64,000 bases of DNA, taken from contig NZ_PHSN01000014.1 in NCBI RefSeq assembly GCF_002871005.1, positions 124,001 through 188,000 of the forward strand, written 5' to 3'. A program made the translations under genes and the position numbers. Source of the stretch: Acidimangrovimonas sediminis. GTDB taxonomy: Bacteria > Pseudomonadota > Alphaproteobacteria > Rhodobacterales > Rhodobacteraceae. A model generated the notes under the pieces. That model was not told where the DNA came from. It saw nothing but the letters and a program-made list of their open reading frames with translations, and searched no databases. Of the stretch, positions 25,913 to 34,288 are shown piece by piece; positions within the stretch are counted from its first letter, which is position 1, and each line of letters opens with the position of its first letter.

Positions 25913-26641
25913 CTACGCCGCGACGATGAAAGCCTCGCTTCCCACGGCCTCCAGAAGCGAGGGCGCCCAGCGGACCAGGACATGCCTCAGATGCGCGACC
26001 ACGGCTTTCTCCGCGCGGAGCCCGTCGCGCGAGGAGAGGTCCTCGAGCAATAGCCGGTGCTCCTCGCCGCTGCCGGGCTTCTGGAAATTGTCCCGCGGAA
26101 CCTCGACGCCGCCGATCGTGTACCGGTGGATGTGCAGGGAGCATCGCTGAAGGATCGGCGAGAGCAGCTCCATCCCCGCCGCGCGCACAATCCGGTCGTG
26201 GAACGAGCGGTCGAGTTCGCTCGTCATGAGATAGTCGCCCGCGTGCTGCGATGCGTCCATCTTCTCGGTGATCTCCTCGAGCATGGCGCGGTGTTCCGCG
26301 AGGCCGGTTCGCTGGATCTCGCGCGCAGCGGCGCGTTCGATCGACAGGCGGACCCGCACCATCTGGACCGCTTCGAGCTGGCTGAGCCCTGTGACCCGGG
26401 TGCCGCGATACCCCGAACGTTCGACCAGCCCGTCGTCGGCCAGCCGCATCAGCGCCTCGCGGATCGTGCCCTGGCTGCACCGGAACTGCCCGGCCAGCTC
26501 CTGTTCGCGCAGCTGAGTCTCGGGCGTGAAGCCGCGGTACAGGATCATGCGTTTGATTACTTCGTAGACGATGTCCGACTTTTTCCCGCCAAAAGATTTG
26601 CGGTCGGCGATCACCTCCTCAAAATTGACGCTCTCTTGCAT
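25913..26641 (-). CDS. GntR family transcriptional regulator, FadR (FCD) subfamily
   Basis: The 242-aa protein has an N-terminal winged helix (about 20-85, with REQELAGQFRCSQGTIREAL and LADDGLVERSGYRGTRV) and a helical FCD domain (about 95-230) with the metal-binding aspartate/histidines in SELDRSFHDRIV and HLRHVL. It is divergent from the dppD gene across a 94-bp AT-rich gap containing TATCGATATTGATATTC, a possible operator. It likely controlled a peptide or amino-acid uptake and catabolic operon, most of which has since been destroyed by the insertion and deletions downstream. Confidence 0.88.
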   Translation of the reverse strand: MQESVNFEEVIADRKSFGGKKSDIVYEVIKRMILYRGFTPETQLREQELAGQFRCSQGTIREALMRLADDGLVERSGYRGTRVTGLSQLEAVQMVRVRLSIERAAAREIQRTGLAEHRAMLEEITEKMDASQHAGDYLMTSELDRSFHDRIVRAAGMELLSPILQRCSLHIHRYTIGGVEVPRDNFQKPGSGEEHRLLLEDLSSRDGLRAEKAVVAHLRHVLVRWAPSLLEAVGSEAFIVAA

Positions 26642-26735
26642 CTCCAGGTTCCTAGCTCGTCGGCATTATCGATATTGATATTCATGCCGTCCGGGGAAGT
26701 CCATCCTGACCTGCTCCGGTCGAGAAAGGAATAGG

Positions 26736-27728
26736 ATGACCCTGCTGCGTGTCGAGAAACTGGCGATCGATGTCCTGCGCGACGAAGGCGCCCACCGCCT
26801 TGTCCATGATGCGGACTTCACCGTCGCACCGGGCGAAACCCTTGCCATCGTCGGCGAATCCGGATCGGGAAAATCCCTCAGCGCGCTGGCGATCATGGGC
26901 CTTCTGGGAGAGGGGCTTCAGGTTGCCACCGGCGCGATCCACTTCGACGGCCACGATCTGCTGGGCCTCGATCCGCGCCGCATGAACGAACTGCGTGGCA
27001 GCGACATCGCGATGATCTTCCAGGAGCCGATGACCTCGCTCAACCCCGTGCGCTCCATCGGGCACCAGCTGACCGAGGGAATGCGGCTGAAGCTGGGGCT
27101 GAGCCGCAAGGACGCGCAGGCCCGGGCGGTCGAGCTTTTGACCGAGGTCGGAATCTCCGAGCCCGAGCACCGGCTCAGGCAGTATCCGCACCAGCTTTCG
27201 GGCGGCATGCGGCAGCGGGTGATGATCGCGATCGCGCTGGCCTGCAAACCCAAGCTGATCCTCGCGGACGAACCGACCACCGCGCTCGACGTGACGATCC
27301 AGGCGCAGATCCTTGCACTGACCTCGCGGCTTTGCCGTGATCACGGCGTCGGGCTGGTGCTGATCACCCACAACCTTGGCATCGTTGCGCGCTATGCCCG
27401 CAATGTCGCGGTAATGTACGGCGGCCGGGTCGTCGAGCGGGCCAGCGCGCGCGATCTCTATGCCAGGCCGATGCACCCCTATACGCGCGGGCTGCTGTCC
27501 TCGGTGCCGCGGCTCGACCTGCCGCGCGACATGCCGCTGACACCGATCCCGGGCGCGCCGCCGGATCCGATGCAGGTGGTGCCCGGCTGCCGCTTTCATC
27601 CGCGCTGCGCCATGGCGGACGGGACCTGCGCCGAACGGGTGCCCGCGCTCGAGGCGCATGACGCGCACGAAGTCGCCTGCTGGCATCCCGACCGGTCGGG
27701 AAGCCCGATCCGGAAGGCGGTGGCATGA
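26736..27728 (+). CDS. dppD: Peptide-type ABC transporter ATP-binding protein (DppD/OppD)
   Basis: The 330-aa ATPase has Walker A GESGSGKS (about 46-53), the Q-loop MIFQEPMTSLNP, signature LSGGMRQR, Walker B LILADEPTTALD and the C-terminal oligo_HPY zinc/iron-sulfur-like segment VPGCRFHPRC...C. AAAGGA precedes the ATG. It overlaps the next gene by ATGA. It appears intact, but its partner ATPase is truncated and no permease or binding-protein gene is next to it, so it is probably an orphan of a broken operon or is shared with another transporter. Confidence 0.9.
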   Translation: MTLLRVEKLAIDVLRDEGAHRLVHDADFTVAPGETLAIVGESGSGKSLSALAIMGLLGEGLQVATGAIHFDGHDLLGLDPRRMNELRGSDIAMIFQEPMTSLNPVRSIGHQLTEGMRLKLGLSRKDAQARAVELLTEVGISEPEHRLRQYPHQLSGGMRQRVMIAIALACKPKLILADEPTTALDVTIQAQILALTSRLCRDHGVGLVLITHNLGIVARYARNVAVMYGGRVVERASARDLYARPMHPYTRGLLSSVPRLDLPRDMPLTPIPGAPPDPMQVVPGCRFHPRCAMADGTCAERVPALEAHDAHEVACWHPDRSGSPIRKAVA

Positions 27729-28270
27729 CGACCGGCGCGCCGCTTCTCGAACTGCAGGACGTGCACGTCCATTTCGCGATCCGCTCGGGCATCCTGAGAC
27801 GGGTCACCGGGGCGATCCGCGCCGTCAACGGGGTCAGCCTCTCGATCAGGAAGGGGCAGGCCTTCGGCCTTGTGGGAGAGTCCGGCTGCGGCAAGTCCAC
27901 CGTCGCCCGCGCGGCGCTCAGGCTCGCGGATGCGACCGCCGGCAGCATCCGCTACAACGGGCAGGATATCACCCGCCTCTCGGGCCCGGCCCTGTCGCTG
28001 TTCCGCGGCAAGGTCCAGGCGATCTTTCAGGATCCGTTCTCATCGCTCAACCCGCGCATGACCGCGGGTCAGATCATTGGCGAACCGATCAGCGTGCACG
28101 GGCTGAGGCCGGCCTCCGAGGTCAAGGCCGAGGTCGCGCGGCTGCTGGATGTCTGCGGCCTGCCCGCGCGGTTCGCCACGCTGCACCCGCACGAGATGTC
28201 GGGCGGTCAGCGCCAGAGGATCGGCATCGCCCGGGCGCTTGCGATGAACCCGGAGCTGATCGTCTGCGAT
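27725..28270 (+). pseudogene. 5' fragment of DppF/OppF-type ATPase gene
   Basis: About 181 residues of a normal OppF-like ATPase are present: Walker A GESGCGKST, IFQDPFSSLNP and the signature MSGGQRQR. The homology stops inside Walker B (LIVCDD, expected ...DEPVSALD) at about 28268. From there the sequence is an inverted IS3-family end. The frame happens to stay open through the junction. ATP hydrolysis would be lost without the Walker B glutamate, switch histidine and C-terminal domain. Confidence 0.85.
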
Positions 28271-28546
28271 GATCGCGCCATTGATGGAGTGGATGGCTCG
28301 ATCCAGCGCCTTCAGCCTGGCGGCCTCGGAGACCTCCATGCCGCCATACTTGGCTTTCAGCTTGTAGAACGTCGCCGGGCTGAGGCCATGCCTGCGGCAC
28401 ACCTCAGCCGTGGTCATCCCCGCCTCCTGCTCCTTGATCATTCCGATGATCTGCGTCTCGCTGAAACGGCTTTTCCTCATTCGTCTGCTCCTTCGCGGTT
28501 GAGCAGACTCTACATCAGACTGAGGGATCTCGCGGGGGGCAGGTCA
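28271..28546 (-). mobile_element. Remnant of an IS3-family insertion sequence (left end and start of orfA)
   Basis: Read on the minus strand, the element begins with the terminal TGACCTGCCCCCCG (from 28546), and an ATG at 28480 opens orfA: MRKSRFSETQIIGMIKEQEA, then AEVCRRHGLSPATFYKLKAKYGG, the typical IS3-group transposase HTH. Similarity ends near LKAL (about 28304), and about 30 bases of unclear origin lead to the dppF break. The orfB and right end are gone. The likely history is insertion into a TniB gene followed by a deletion from inside the IS to dppF. Confidence 0.8.
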
Positions 28547-30367
28547 AAGAGCATGACCTGCGAGCTCATCAAGAAGACAGGCTACCCCGACCCTTCGCGT
28601 CGCAAAGAGGCATGGTCACTCTGGCAACTTCTGAGGGAACGCCTGAGCCTGATGCAGACTGCGGTACTCTGGATCGATGAAGCGCATGACTTGTTCTGTG
28701 CCGACCGCAACCTGATCCTGAGGGCAATCAAGACCCTCATGCAGGGCGGCGATGCGATCGTGGTCATCCTGTCTGGAACAGAGGATCTCGCGAAAGTCAT
28801 CCGCACGGATCCGCAGGTCCAACGTAGGTTTTCCACGACGTTCTGGGCACCACTGGTTGAGGAAATCGACGGACAAGCATTCGAGGAACTGATCGCAGCG
28901 TTCTGTGAGCGTGCAGGGCTGGTTCCGACTGCTGAGCGTGATCTCATCGGGAGGCTGTTTCACGCATCCCGTAATCGCTTCGGTCAGGCGATCGAATACA
29001 TCATCCACGCTATCGAGCAGGCACTCCTTGCCGAAGACGATTATCTCTCGATCGACCATTTCGCCACCGCCTGGCAGATGCTTGAGGGGCGCATCGTTCA
29101 AGAGAACATTTTCTGGGCTGATCAGTGGTGGCTGATCACCCCTGACCAAGCGGTCCGCGCAACGGAAATGTTAGGTGGCCTTCTGGCCTTCGGTCCTAAC
29201 CAGCGTTTCAACGACATGACGCAAGACATGCGGGACGCGGCCGGGCGGGAAGCCTGGAGCATCGTCTCCAGTGGCGACAGCGGAATCCGCGCTACGCTGA
29301 AGAGCCTACTTGCCAATACGAGCAACCGGGCCGGCATCGCGAGCCCTCGCAAGGCCTATGGAATGCTCTACAGCTGGCTCTCAGCCAGCAATTTGGCCAA
29401 GCACCCTGGCCCAATCCGCGAGCTCGTACGGGAGCAGATCCTCGACACGACGCCCGTGAAAAGAGGTCAGATATTGCTGGGGCGCCCCGTCGATGCTCCC
29501 CGCTATGGGACCATTGCGAAGGTAGCGGCCGCAGAACTGCTCCATTCGCCCACGTTGCGTGACATCCTGATCGCAAAGGGCTTGGTGCCCACTGCCCGCA
29601 GGAACGTTCCTTGCTGCCAAATCATAGTGACTAATGCGGAAGTCGATCCTATCATCGCGTTCCTTCAGAATTTAGTGCCCACCACGCATCTCCCCGAACT
29701 CCTGGGAGCTTCGCAGCCTCTTGTCGACGCCTTGTTCAGTGCTGGCCTACTGCGAAGAATCCGAGATCAGGATATTGTCGGCGAACTGGGACAGGCAGTG
29801 GCCCGCGCTGACGTTGAAGAGTTGCTGCTACGATTGGGTAAACGCATCGGAGAAGTCGACGAGGTGCCGCCGCGGCATGTGCCTCTTGAGAAGGCTGCGG
29901 AGAAAACCCGCACTCTCCTCGTGGAGATTGTCATGTTTCTCTTCGACGGGCGGCTTCGCCGATGCTGCAGGCTCAGGGGTGGCAGTGGCTTCCACGCGGT
30001 TATGGTCGACCCAATCGAAATCAAGCGCGCGCTCGGCGTCCCTCGCCCGGGGATGTCCGCACCGATTGCGTTCTTGATGCTCGGCATCAACCCAGCGGCC
30101 GACAAGCGTCTGCTCGAAAGTCACGGAGATGGCCCTCTGCTTCGTGCGAACGACATCGATCGGGACCCTTGGATTTCACCCGATGCTATGGCGGACTTCC
30201 GCGAACGGTATGTTACGAAGAAACGGCTTCCGCTCGAAACGGGCCTTCGACAGCACGTCCTCGAAAAAGAAATTCGGGAACGCGGAATAAGACCGATGTA
30301 CGACCCTCGAGGCGTCGGCTTCACCCTCTACCGACGTTCCGATCTGCCAGACGCCTGGCTCCGCTGA
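28547..30367 (+). pseudogene. TniB-TniQ fragment of a Tn7/Tn5053-like transposon, apparently fused by deletion
   Basis: An ATG at 28553 would give 604 aa. Residues of about 1-200 resemble TniB/TnsC-type AAA ATPase from just before Walker B (AVLWIDEAHDLF) to its end, with Walker A lost at the IS boundary. From about 29141 the product resembles the middle and C-terminal part of TniQ (LAFGPNQRFNDMT, RGQILLGRPVDAP, LLHSPTLRDILIAKGLVP), but the N-terminal cysteine-rich zinc region of TniQ is missing. Both parts share one frame, so an internal deletion probably fused them. G+C is clearly lower than around it. The transposase gene tniA is absent and the remnant cannot transpose by itself. The family call rests on motif recall, not a search. 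Confidence 0.72.
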
Positions 30368-30390
30368 CGCTTCCTAACACTTTTTGTCGA

Positions 30391-30415
30391 TGCCGCCCCC
30401 GGGCGGCATTTTTTT
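30391..30415 (+). terminator. Rho-independent terminator after the TniQ fragment
   Basis: TGCCGCCC and GGGCGGCA form a near-perfect stem followed by TTTTTTT, 24 bases after the TniQ stop codon. Confidence 0.85.
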
Positions 30416-30444
30416 GAATAAATCGATGGCCAATAGACTCGTGT

Positions 30445-30528
30445 GAAGTGGTCATTTTCCCCGCCCCAGACAGTTACCATCCAATATAAATCAATAAGTT
30501 AAATCTCCGAAGTGGACATTTTTTGTCG
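30445..30528 (-). repeat. Putative right end of the Tn7/Tn5053-like transposon
   Basis: Two direct copies of GAAGTGG(T/A)CATTTT lie at 30445-30458 and 30509-30522, and the second runs into TTTGTCG ending at 30528. Read inward on the minus strand the end begins CGACAAAAAATGTCCACTTC, resembling the TGTCG/CGACA termini and repeated transposase-binding sites of this transposon class. The DNA between is AT-rich and gene-free. High-GC host DNA resumes right after it. Confidence 0.6.
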
Positions 30529-30866
30529 GGTCCATCACTGGTCCTGAACGCGCTGCGTACCGCGCTGGCAAAGGTTTGAGCCATGCAGCAGGAGACCTGC
30601 CTTCATCTTCCTGCCATGCCGCCGCAGACCCGGCGCCGGAACGCATGGCCTGCCGGGCATGGCGGCTTTGGTGCAGCGCGCGGGGGCGCCGTGACCGCAC
30701 CCTGCATCATGGGCAGCCCCACGACCGTTCCGGCCCGCGGGACCGTGCGACAGGACCGGGCCACCGCTGCGGTGCGGAAGGTCATGCAGGGCCCTTGGGA
30801 CGCCCTGCCCCCGATACGGCGGAACGGCGGTCTTCCCGGGCAAGCCCGGGCTGCGGAGGCCGGGGC
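30529..30866 (+). other. Gene-free or decayed stretch between transposon end and M20 fragment
   Basis: This 338-bp piece has host-like G+C. A frame from 30583 encodes 95 residues and overlaps the start of the M20 pseudogene by ATGA, which could be a remnant of an upstream partner gene, but its product is not recognisable. Nothing else was seen. Confidence 0.4.
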
Positions 30867-31656
30867 ATGAGCGGCGCCGACAGGAGGCTGGAGGCTGCCG
30901 AACGCTGGCTGGACCAGCTCGTCGCCATGCCGACCCCGAGCGGTACGCCGCTTCTGCACCACCAGCAGGTGATCGCGGCGCGGCTGCGCGATGCCGGGGC
31001 CGGGGTGCATCTGCCCCCCCGCCGCGACACCCGGTTTCGCCAATCTGATCGCGCATTTCGGCGATGAGAGAGAAGGCGGTACGCTCTGGGCCGGGCATCT
31101 TGACGTGGTGCCGGCCGAAGCCGCGGAATGGGCGGGCGATCCCTTCACGCTCAGGCGCGACGGCGCACGGCTGATCGGGCGCGGGACCACGGACATGAAG
31201 GGTTTTCTGGCCTGCGTTCTGGCCGTGGCCGAGGCGGGACAGCCGGGATCGCCTCAGAGCGTGGCCATCACCTTCGACGAAGAAACCACCATGGCGGGCG
31301 CTGCCTTGTTGCCAGCGCAATGCGCGGCGCTCGGGATCCGGCCGGGGCTGGTCATCGTGGGCGAGCCGACGGATCTGCATCCCTGCTCCGCGCATCCCGG
31401 GGTGGTCGACATGGAAAGCCTGTTCATCGGGCGCGCGGGCCATGGTGCGGACCGGCGCGACACCCTGTCCGCCATCGAGGCCGCCAGCCACTTTGTCTGC
31501 GACATGTCCGGCGCGCTGCCGGAAACCGCCCGCTTCAACGCCGGGGTGATCGCGGGCGGGACGGCCCGCAATGTGGTGGCAGGCAGTTGCACACTGTCGT
31601 GGGAGCTGCGCTTCGAGGATCAGGCCAGCCCCGAGGCGCTGATCGAGGCCGCATGA
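30867..31656 (+). pseudogene. M20 family deacetylase/peptidase (ArgE-like), frameshifted and truncated
   Basis: An ATG at 30867 opens an ArgE-type N-terminus (RLEAAERWLDQLVAMPTPSG). The frame is lost at a run of seven C (31014-31020), consistent with one inserted base. The next frame continues with PGFANLIAHFGD, GGTLWAGHLDVVP and RGTTDMKGF, then the EETTMAGA glutamate region and GGTARNVVAGSCTLSWELRFED. It ends at LIEAA near 31656, without the final quarter of the family. It was probably an acetylornithine-deacetylase-like enzyme of amino-acid catabolism. Confidence 0.85.
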
Positions 31657-31829
31657 TGCGCGATCTGCAGATGATCCTGCGGCGACTGACCGGCCTGAAC
31701 ATGATCGGCGGCGATATCTGCGAGGTCGTGCCCTCGCTGGACCCCAGCGGCATCACCTGCATCAACGCCGCGAACCTGATGTTCGAACTCGCCTGCCTTT
31801 CCGCCGTGGCGATCGAGGCGCGCCGGTGA
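31651..31829 (+). pseudogene. C-terminal fragment of an agmatinase/arginase-family gene
   Basis: About 58 residues end with the conserved C-terminal block of ureohydrolases: MIGGDICEVVPSLDPSGITCINAANLMFEL resembles GxDxxEVxPxxDxxxxTAxxAAxxxxE. All metal-binding regions are missing. The fragment joins directly to the truncated M20 gene, so a deletion removed the end of one gene and most of the other. Confidence 0.78.
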
Positions 31830-32123
31830 CCTACGTGCCGGACATTCCGGTCGGACACCCCGGCCCGGCGGGCCGACGGCATCCACAAGTCCTTCGGTAC
31901 CTTCGAGGTGCTCCAGGGCCTGGATCTCGTCGCCCGCCAGGGCTCGGTCACCGGCCTGATCGGGGCGTCCGGATCGGGCAAGAGCACCTTCCTGCGCCGT
32001 CTCAATCTGGTTAAGGAGCCCGATCGCGGGACGCTTCGGCTGGAGGGCAGTCAGAACCCGATGGGCCGGCATTCGCGCCGCCGTCGGGAAGACGTGCGCA
32101 AGCTGCGCATCCGTGCCGGCATG
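31826..32123 (+). pseudogene. N-terminal fragment of an amino-acid ABC transporter ATPase (HisP/GlnQ type)
   Basis: A GTG at 31826 overlaps the preceding stop, but the ATPase homology (HKSFGTFEVLQGLDL, then Walker A GASGSGKST) is one frame off, so a frameshift lies near 31860-31880. Homology ends around KLRIRAGM, just before the Q-loop, at about 32123. Signature and Walker B are missing. Confidence 0.8.
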
Positions 32124-32429
32124 GGACACGTCATGCTGCCTGCCTATGCCAACGAATTCATCTTCCTGTTCCAGTCGACGTCGCTGGTCAGCCTGGTCAC
32201 GCTGACCGATCTGACGGGGCTTGCCAGCAAGGTCGCCGCACGGACCTTCCAGTTCTTCGAAATCTGCCCTGCGACGGCAGCGCTTTACCCGCTGTTCGCG
32301 GCCATCATCGTCAACCTTTTCGGAAGGCTGGAACGCGGCCTGAACCTACATGTCATTTCGCCCTGCAGCCGGGGCGCTCCGCGAGGGTCGAACGGGCGAA
32401 TGCCCCCTCACCGCAAATGGGGGTCGTGA
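32124..32429 (+). pseudogene. C-terminal fragment of an amino-acid ABC permease (HisM/OccM type)
   Basis: The frame of the ATPase fragment runs on into LPAYANEFIFLFQSTSLVSLVTLTDLTG, the conserved EAA-loop and last helices of polar amino-acid permeases, and ends near LFGRLERGLN before an unrelated tail. The ATPase-permease junction near 32123 is in frame, so a deletion again joined two genes of one operon. Confidence 0.8.
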
Positions 32430-33107
32430 CTAAACCGCGCTCTTGCCCGGTCCCCGAGGCGCGGCCCCGCGCGCGCCGCGTCCGAGAGGCATGCCATCGA
32501 GATACCCCTCGGCCAGCCTGCGCGCCGTCAGGGCGAAGCTGGGGTCGCGCGAATGCTGCGCCGCCACGATTGCCCCGTCGATCAGCACCGCGAAGCTGCG
32601 CGCGACCTCCGCCGCATCGGGGGCATCAAGTTCGATCGCCTGCGCCTTCAGCCAGGTCAGCAGGTGTTCCTTGTGCCGCGCCGCCGCCGCCCGCACCGCG
32701 TCGTTGCCGGTGTCGAACTCGGCCACCGCATTGATGAACGGACAACCGTAGAAGGCCGGGTCGGCGAACCAGTCGTGCAGCACGTCGAAGACCACCAGAA
32801 GCCGCACCCGCGCCGGCCCCTCGATCCGGGCCAGCCTGCCGAAGAACCACCTGCGCCATGTCTCTCCCTCCGCCTCCAGCACGGCGGCGATCAACTCCTC
32901 CTTCGAGGTGAAGTGATGGTAGAGCGTGGCCTTGGCGGTTTCGGCCCGGGCGATGATCGTATCGACGCCGGTGGCGGAAAAGCCGTGGTTGCAGAACAGA
33001 TGAGAGGCCGCCCGCATGATCCTGTCGCGGGCCGACGTGGCGGGCTGCGCGGCAAAGCTCCAGTCGAGCGGGCCGTTGGGGCAGAAGCCCTGCACGCCGT
33101 CATCCAT
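32430..33107 (-). CDS. TetR family repressor
   Basis: The 225-aa product has a TetR DNA-binding domain (about 22-70: DRIMRAASHLFCNHGFSATGVDTII, then TAKATLYHHFTSKEEL) and a helical ligand domain with FYGCPFINAVAEF, which recalls the TetR_C subgroup with LmrA/YxaF-like features. The ATG at 33107 follows GGGAG; longer in-frame starts would add residues read from the operator region. It faces the cyanase operon, and the 292-bp gap holds two copies of AAGACAGAYCTGTTC. It most likely represses itself and that operon. Confidence 0.87.
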   Translation of the reverse strand: MDDGVQGFCPNGPLDWSFAAQPATSARDRIMRAASHLFCNHGFSATGVDTIIARAETAKATLYHHFTSKEELIAAVLEAEGETWRRWFFGRLARIEGPARVRLLVVFDVLHDWFADPAFYGCPFINAVAEFDTGNDAVRAAAARHKEHLLTWLKAQAIELDAPDAAEVARSFAVLIDGAIVAAQHSRDPSFALTARRLAEGYLDGMPLGRGARGAAPRGPGKSAV

Positions 33108-33174
33108 CCTGTCATCTCCCCAAGTAACGGTGCCGCCCTTGATCATAGCACTGCCATGATCATCCGAAAAATTC

Positions 33175-33189
33175 AAGACAGATCTGTTC
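33175..33189 (+). promoter_or_regulatory. Putative TetR operator, copy 1 (repressor side)
   Basis: AAGACAGATCTGTTC contains the perfect palindrome ACAGATCTGT and lies 68 bp upstream of the TetR start. The same sequence with one change is found at 33365-33379. Confidence 0.68.
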
Positions 33190-33361
33190 ATATTCTGCCC
33201 CACATACTTGGGGGACAGAATCGCCCCAGCACAGTAGATTTGCGACAAATCCGACCGGATACGAGCAGTCTACCACAATAATTGGTGAATTTTTCTGCTG
33301 TTTCGAAATCTGGCGGCAGTGGCGGCCGTGATGGTTGACCGATCGCCCTGGGTGCTGCGCT

Positions 33362-33387
33362 GATAAGACAGACCTGTTCGTCTTATC
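33362..33387 (+). promoter_or_regulatory. Putative TetR operator, copy 2 (operon side)
   Basis: AAGACAGACCTGTTC (33365-33379) lies inside a longer inverted repeat, GATAAGAC at 33362-33369 and GTCTTATC at 33380-33387. It ends 12 bp before the ATPase ATG, so a bound repressor would block transcription or initiation of the cyanase operon. Confidence 0.7.
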
Positions 33388-33399
33388 GGGAGACATCGC

Positions 33400-34251
33400 A
33401 TGACTGCGCCCCTGACATTCCGCGGATCTGCCGCCGCCTCCGCACCGCACCTCGCCCAGGGGTCGCCGGCTGCGCGACCGGCGCCTGTGGGGGCGCATGT
33501 GGCGATCAAGGGCCTCTCCCACAGCTACCGCAGGCATGACGGCAAGGTGCTCGACGGGATCGACCTCGAGATCCGCGCCGGAGAGATCGTGGCGCTTCTG
33601 GGCCGCTCGGGCTGTGGCAAGTCCACCCTGCTGCACATGCTGTCGGGGCTCTCGCACCCTTCGGCGGGCGAGGTGGTGATCAACGGCAAGACGGTACGCG
33701 AGCCCTCCCCCAGATGGGTGATGATGTTCCAGGCGCCGTCGCTGTTTCCATGGATGACGGTCGCGCAGAACGCGGCACTCGGGCTGCGCTTTACCCGCCG
33801 CACCAAGGAGATCGCGACGCGGATCCCCGAAATCCTCGACCTGGTCGATCTTGGCGCCTTTGCCGACCGCAACGCACAGGATCTTTCGGGCGGGCAGCAG
33901 CAGCGCGTGGCCCTGGCCCGGTCGCTTGCGCCGAGGCCGGAGCTTCTCCTGCTCGACGAGCCGTTCTCGGCGCTCGACGCCTTCACCCGGCGCAACCTTC
34001 AGAAGGACGTGCGCGACATCGCCCGCGACCTCGGGCTGACGCTGATCCTCGTCACCCACGACGTGGCCGAAGCGGTGCGCATGTCCGACCGGGTGATCGT
34101 GCTTGAGGCCAATCCGGGGCGGGTCTCCTGCGACACGCCGATCACGCTCGACGAGGCGGAGCGCGACGGCGGCTCCGACGCGTTCCAGGGCGAACACGCC
34201 CGCCTGATGAAGCTTTACGCCAGGGCGGCCGACGATGCGCCCCGCTCCTGA
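33400..34251 (+). CDS. ABC importer ATP-binding protein, NrtD/SsuB/CynD type
   Basis: The 283-aa ATPase has a roughly 30-residue extension, then Walker A GRSGCGKST, the Q-loop MFQAPSLFPWMT, signature LSGGQQQR and Walker B LLLLDEPFSALD. These match nitrate/sulfonate/cyanate importers. GGGAG precedes the ATG. It opens the operon directly behind the putative TetR operator, with the binding protein and permease following. Cyanate is a plausible substrate because cyanase is in the same operon, but the true substrate could be a precursor of cyanate. Confidence 0.9.
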   Translation: MTAPLTFRGSAAASAPHLAQGSPAARPAPVGAHVAIKGLSHSYRRHDGKVLDGIDLEIRAGEIVALLGRSGCGKSTLLHMLSGLSHPSAGEVVINGKTVREPSPRWVMMFQAPSLFPWMTVAQNAALGLRFTRRTKEIATRIPEILDLVDLGAFADRNAQDLSGGQQQRVALARSLAPRPELLLLDEPFSALDAFTRRNLQKDVRDIARDLGLTLILVTHDVAEAVRMSDRVIVLEANPGRVSCDTPITLDEAERDGGSDAFQGEHARLMKLYARAADDAPRS

Positions 34252-34288
34252 CTCTCCTGACCGACCGGACAACCGCGAAAGGCACGCC

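Noticed and set aside
27725-30367. A single functional 880-aa gene
   Set aside because: The middle about 90 codons are antisense to an IS3 orfA start and both ends are truncated members of unrelated families.
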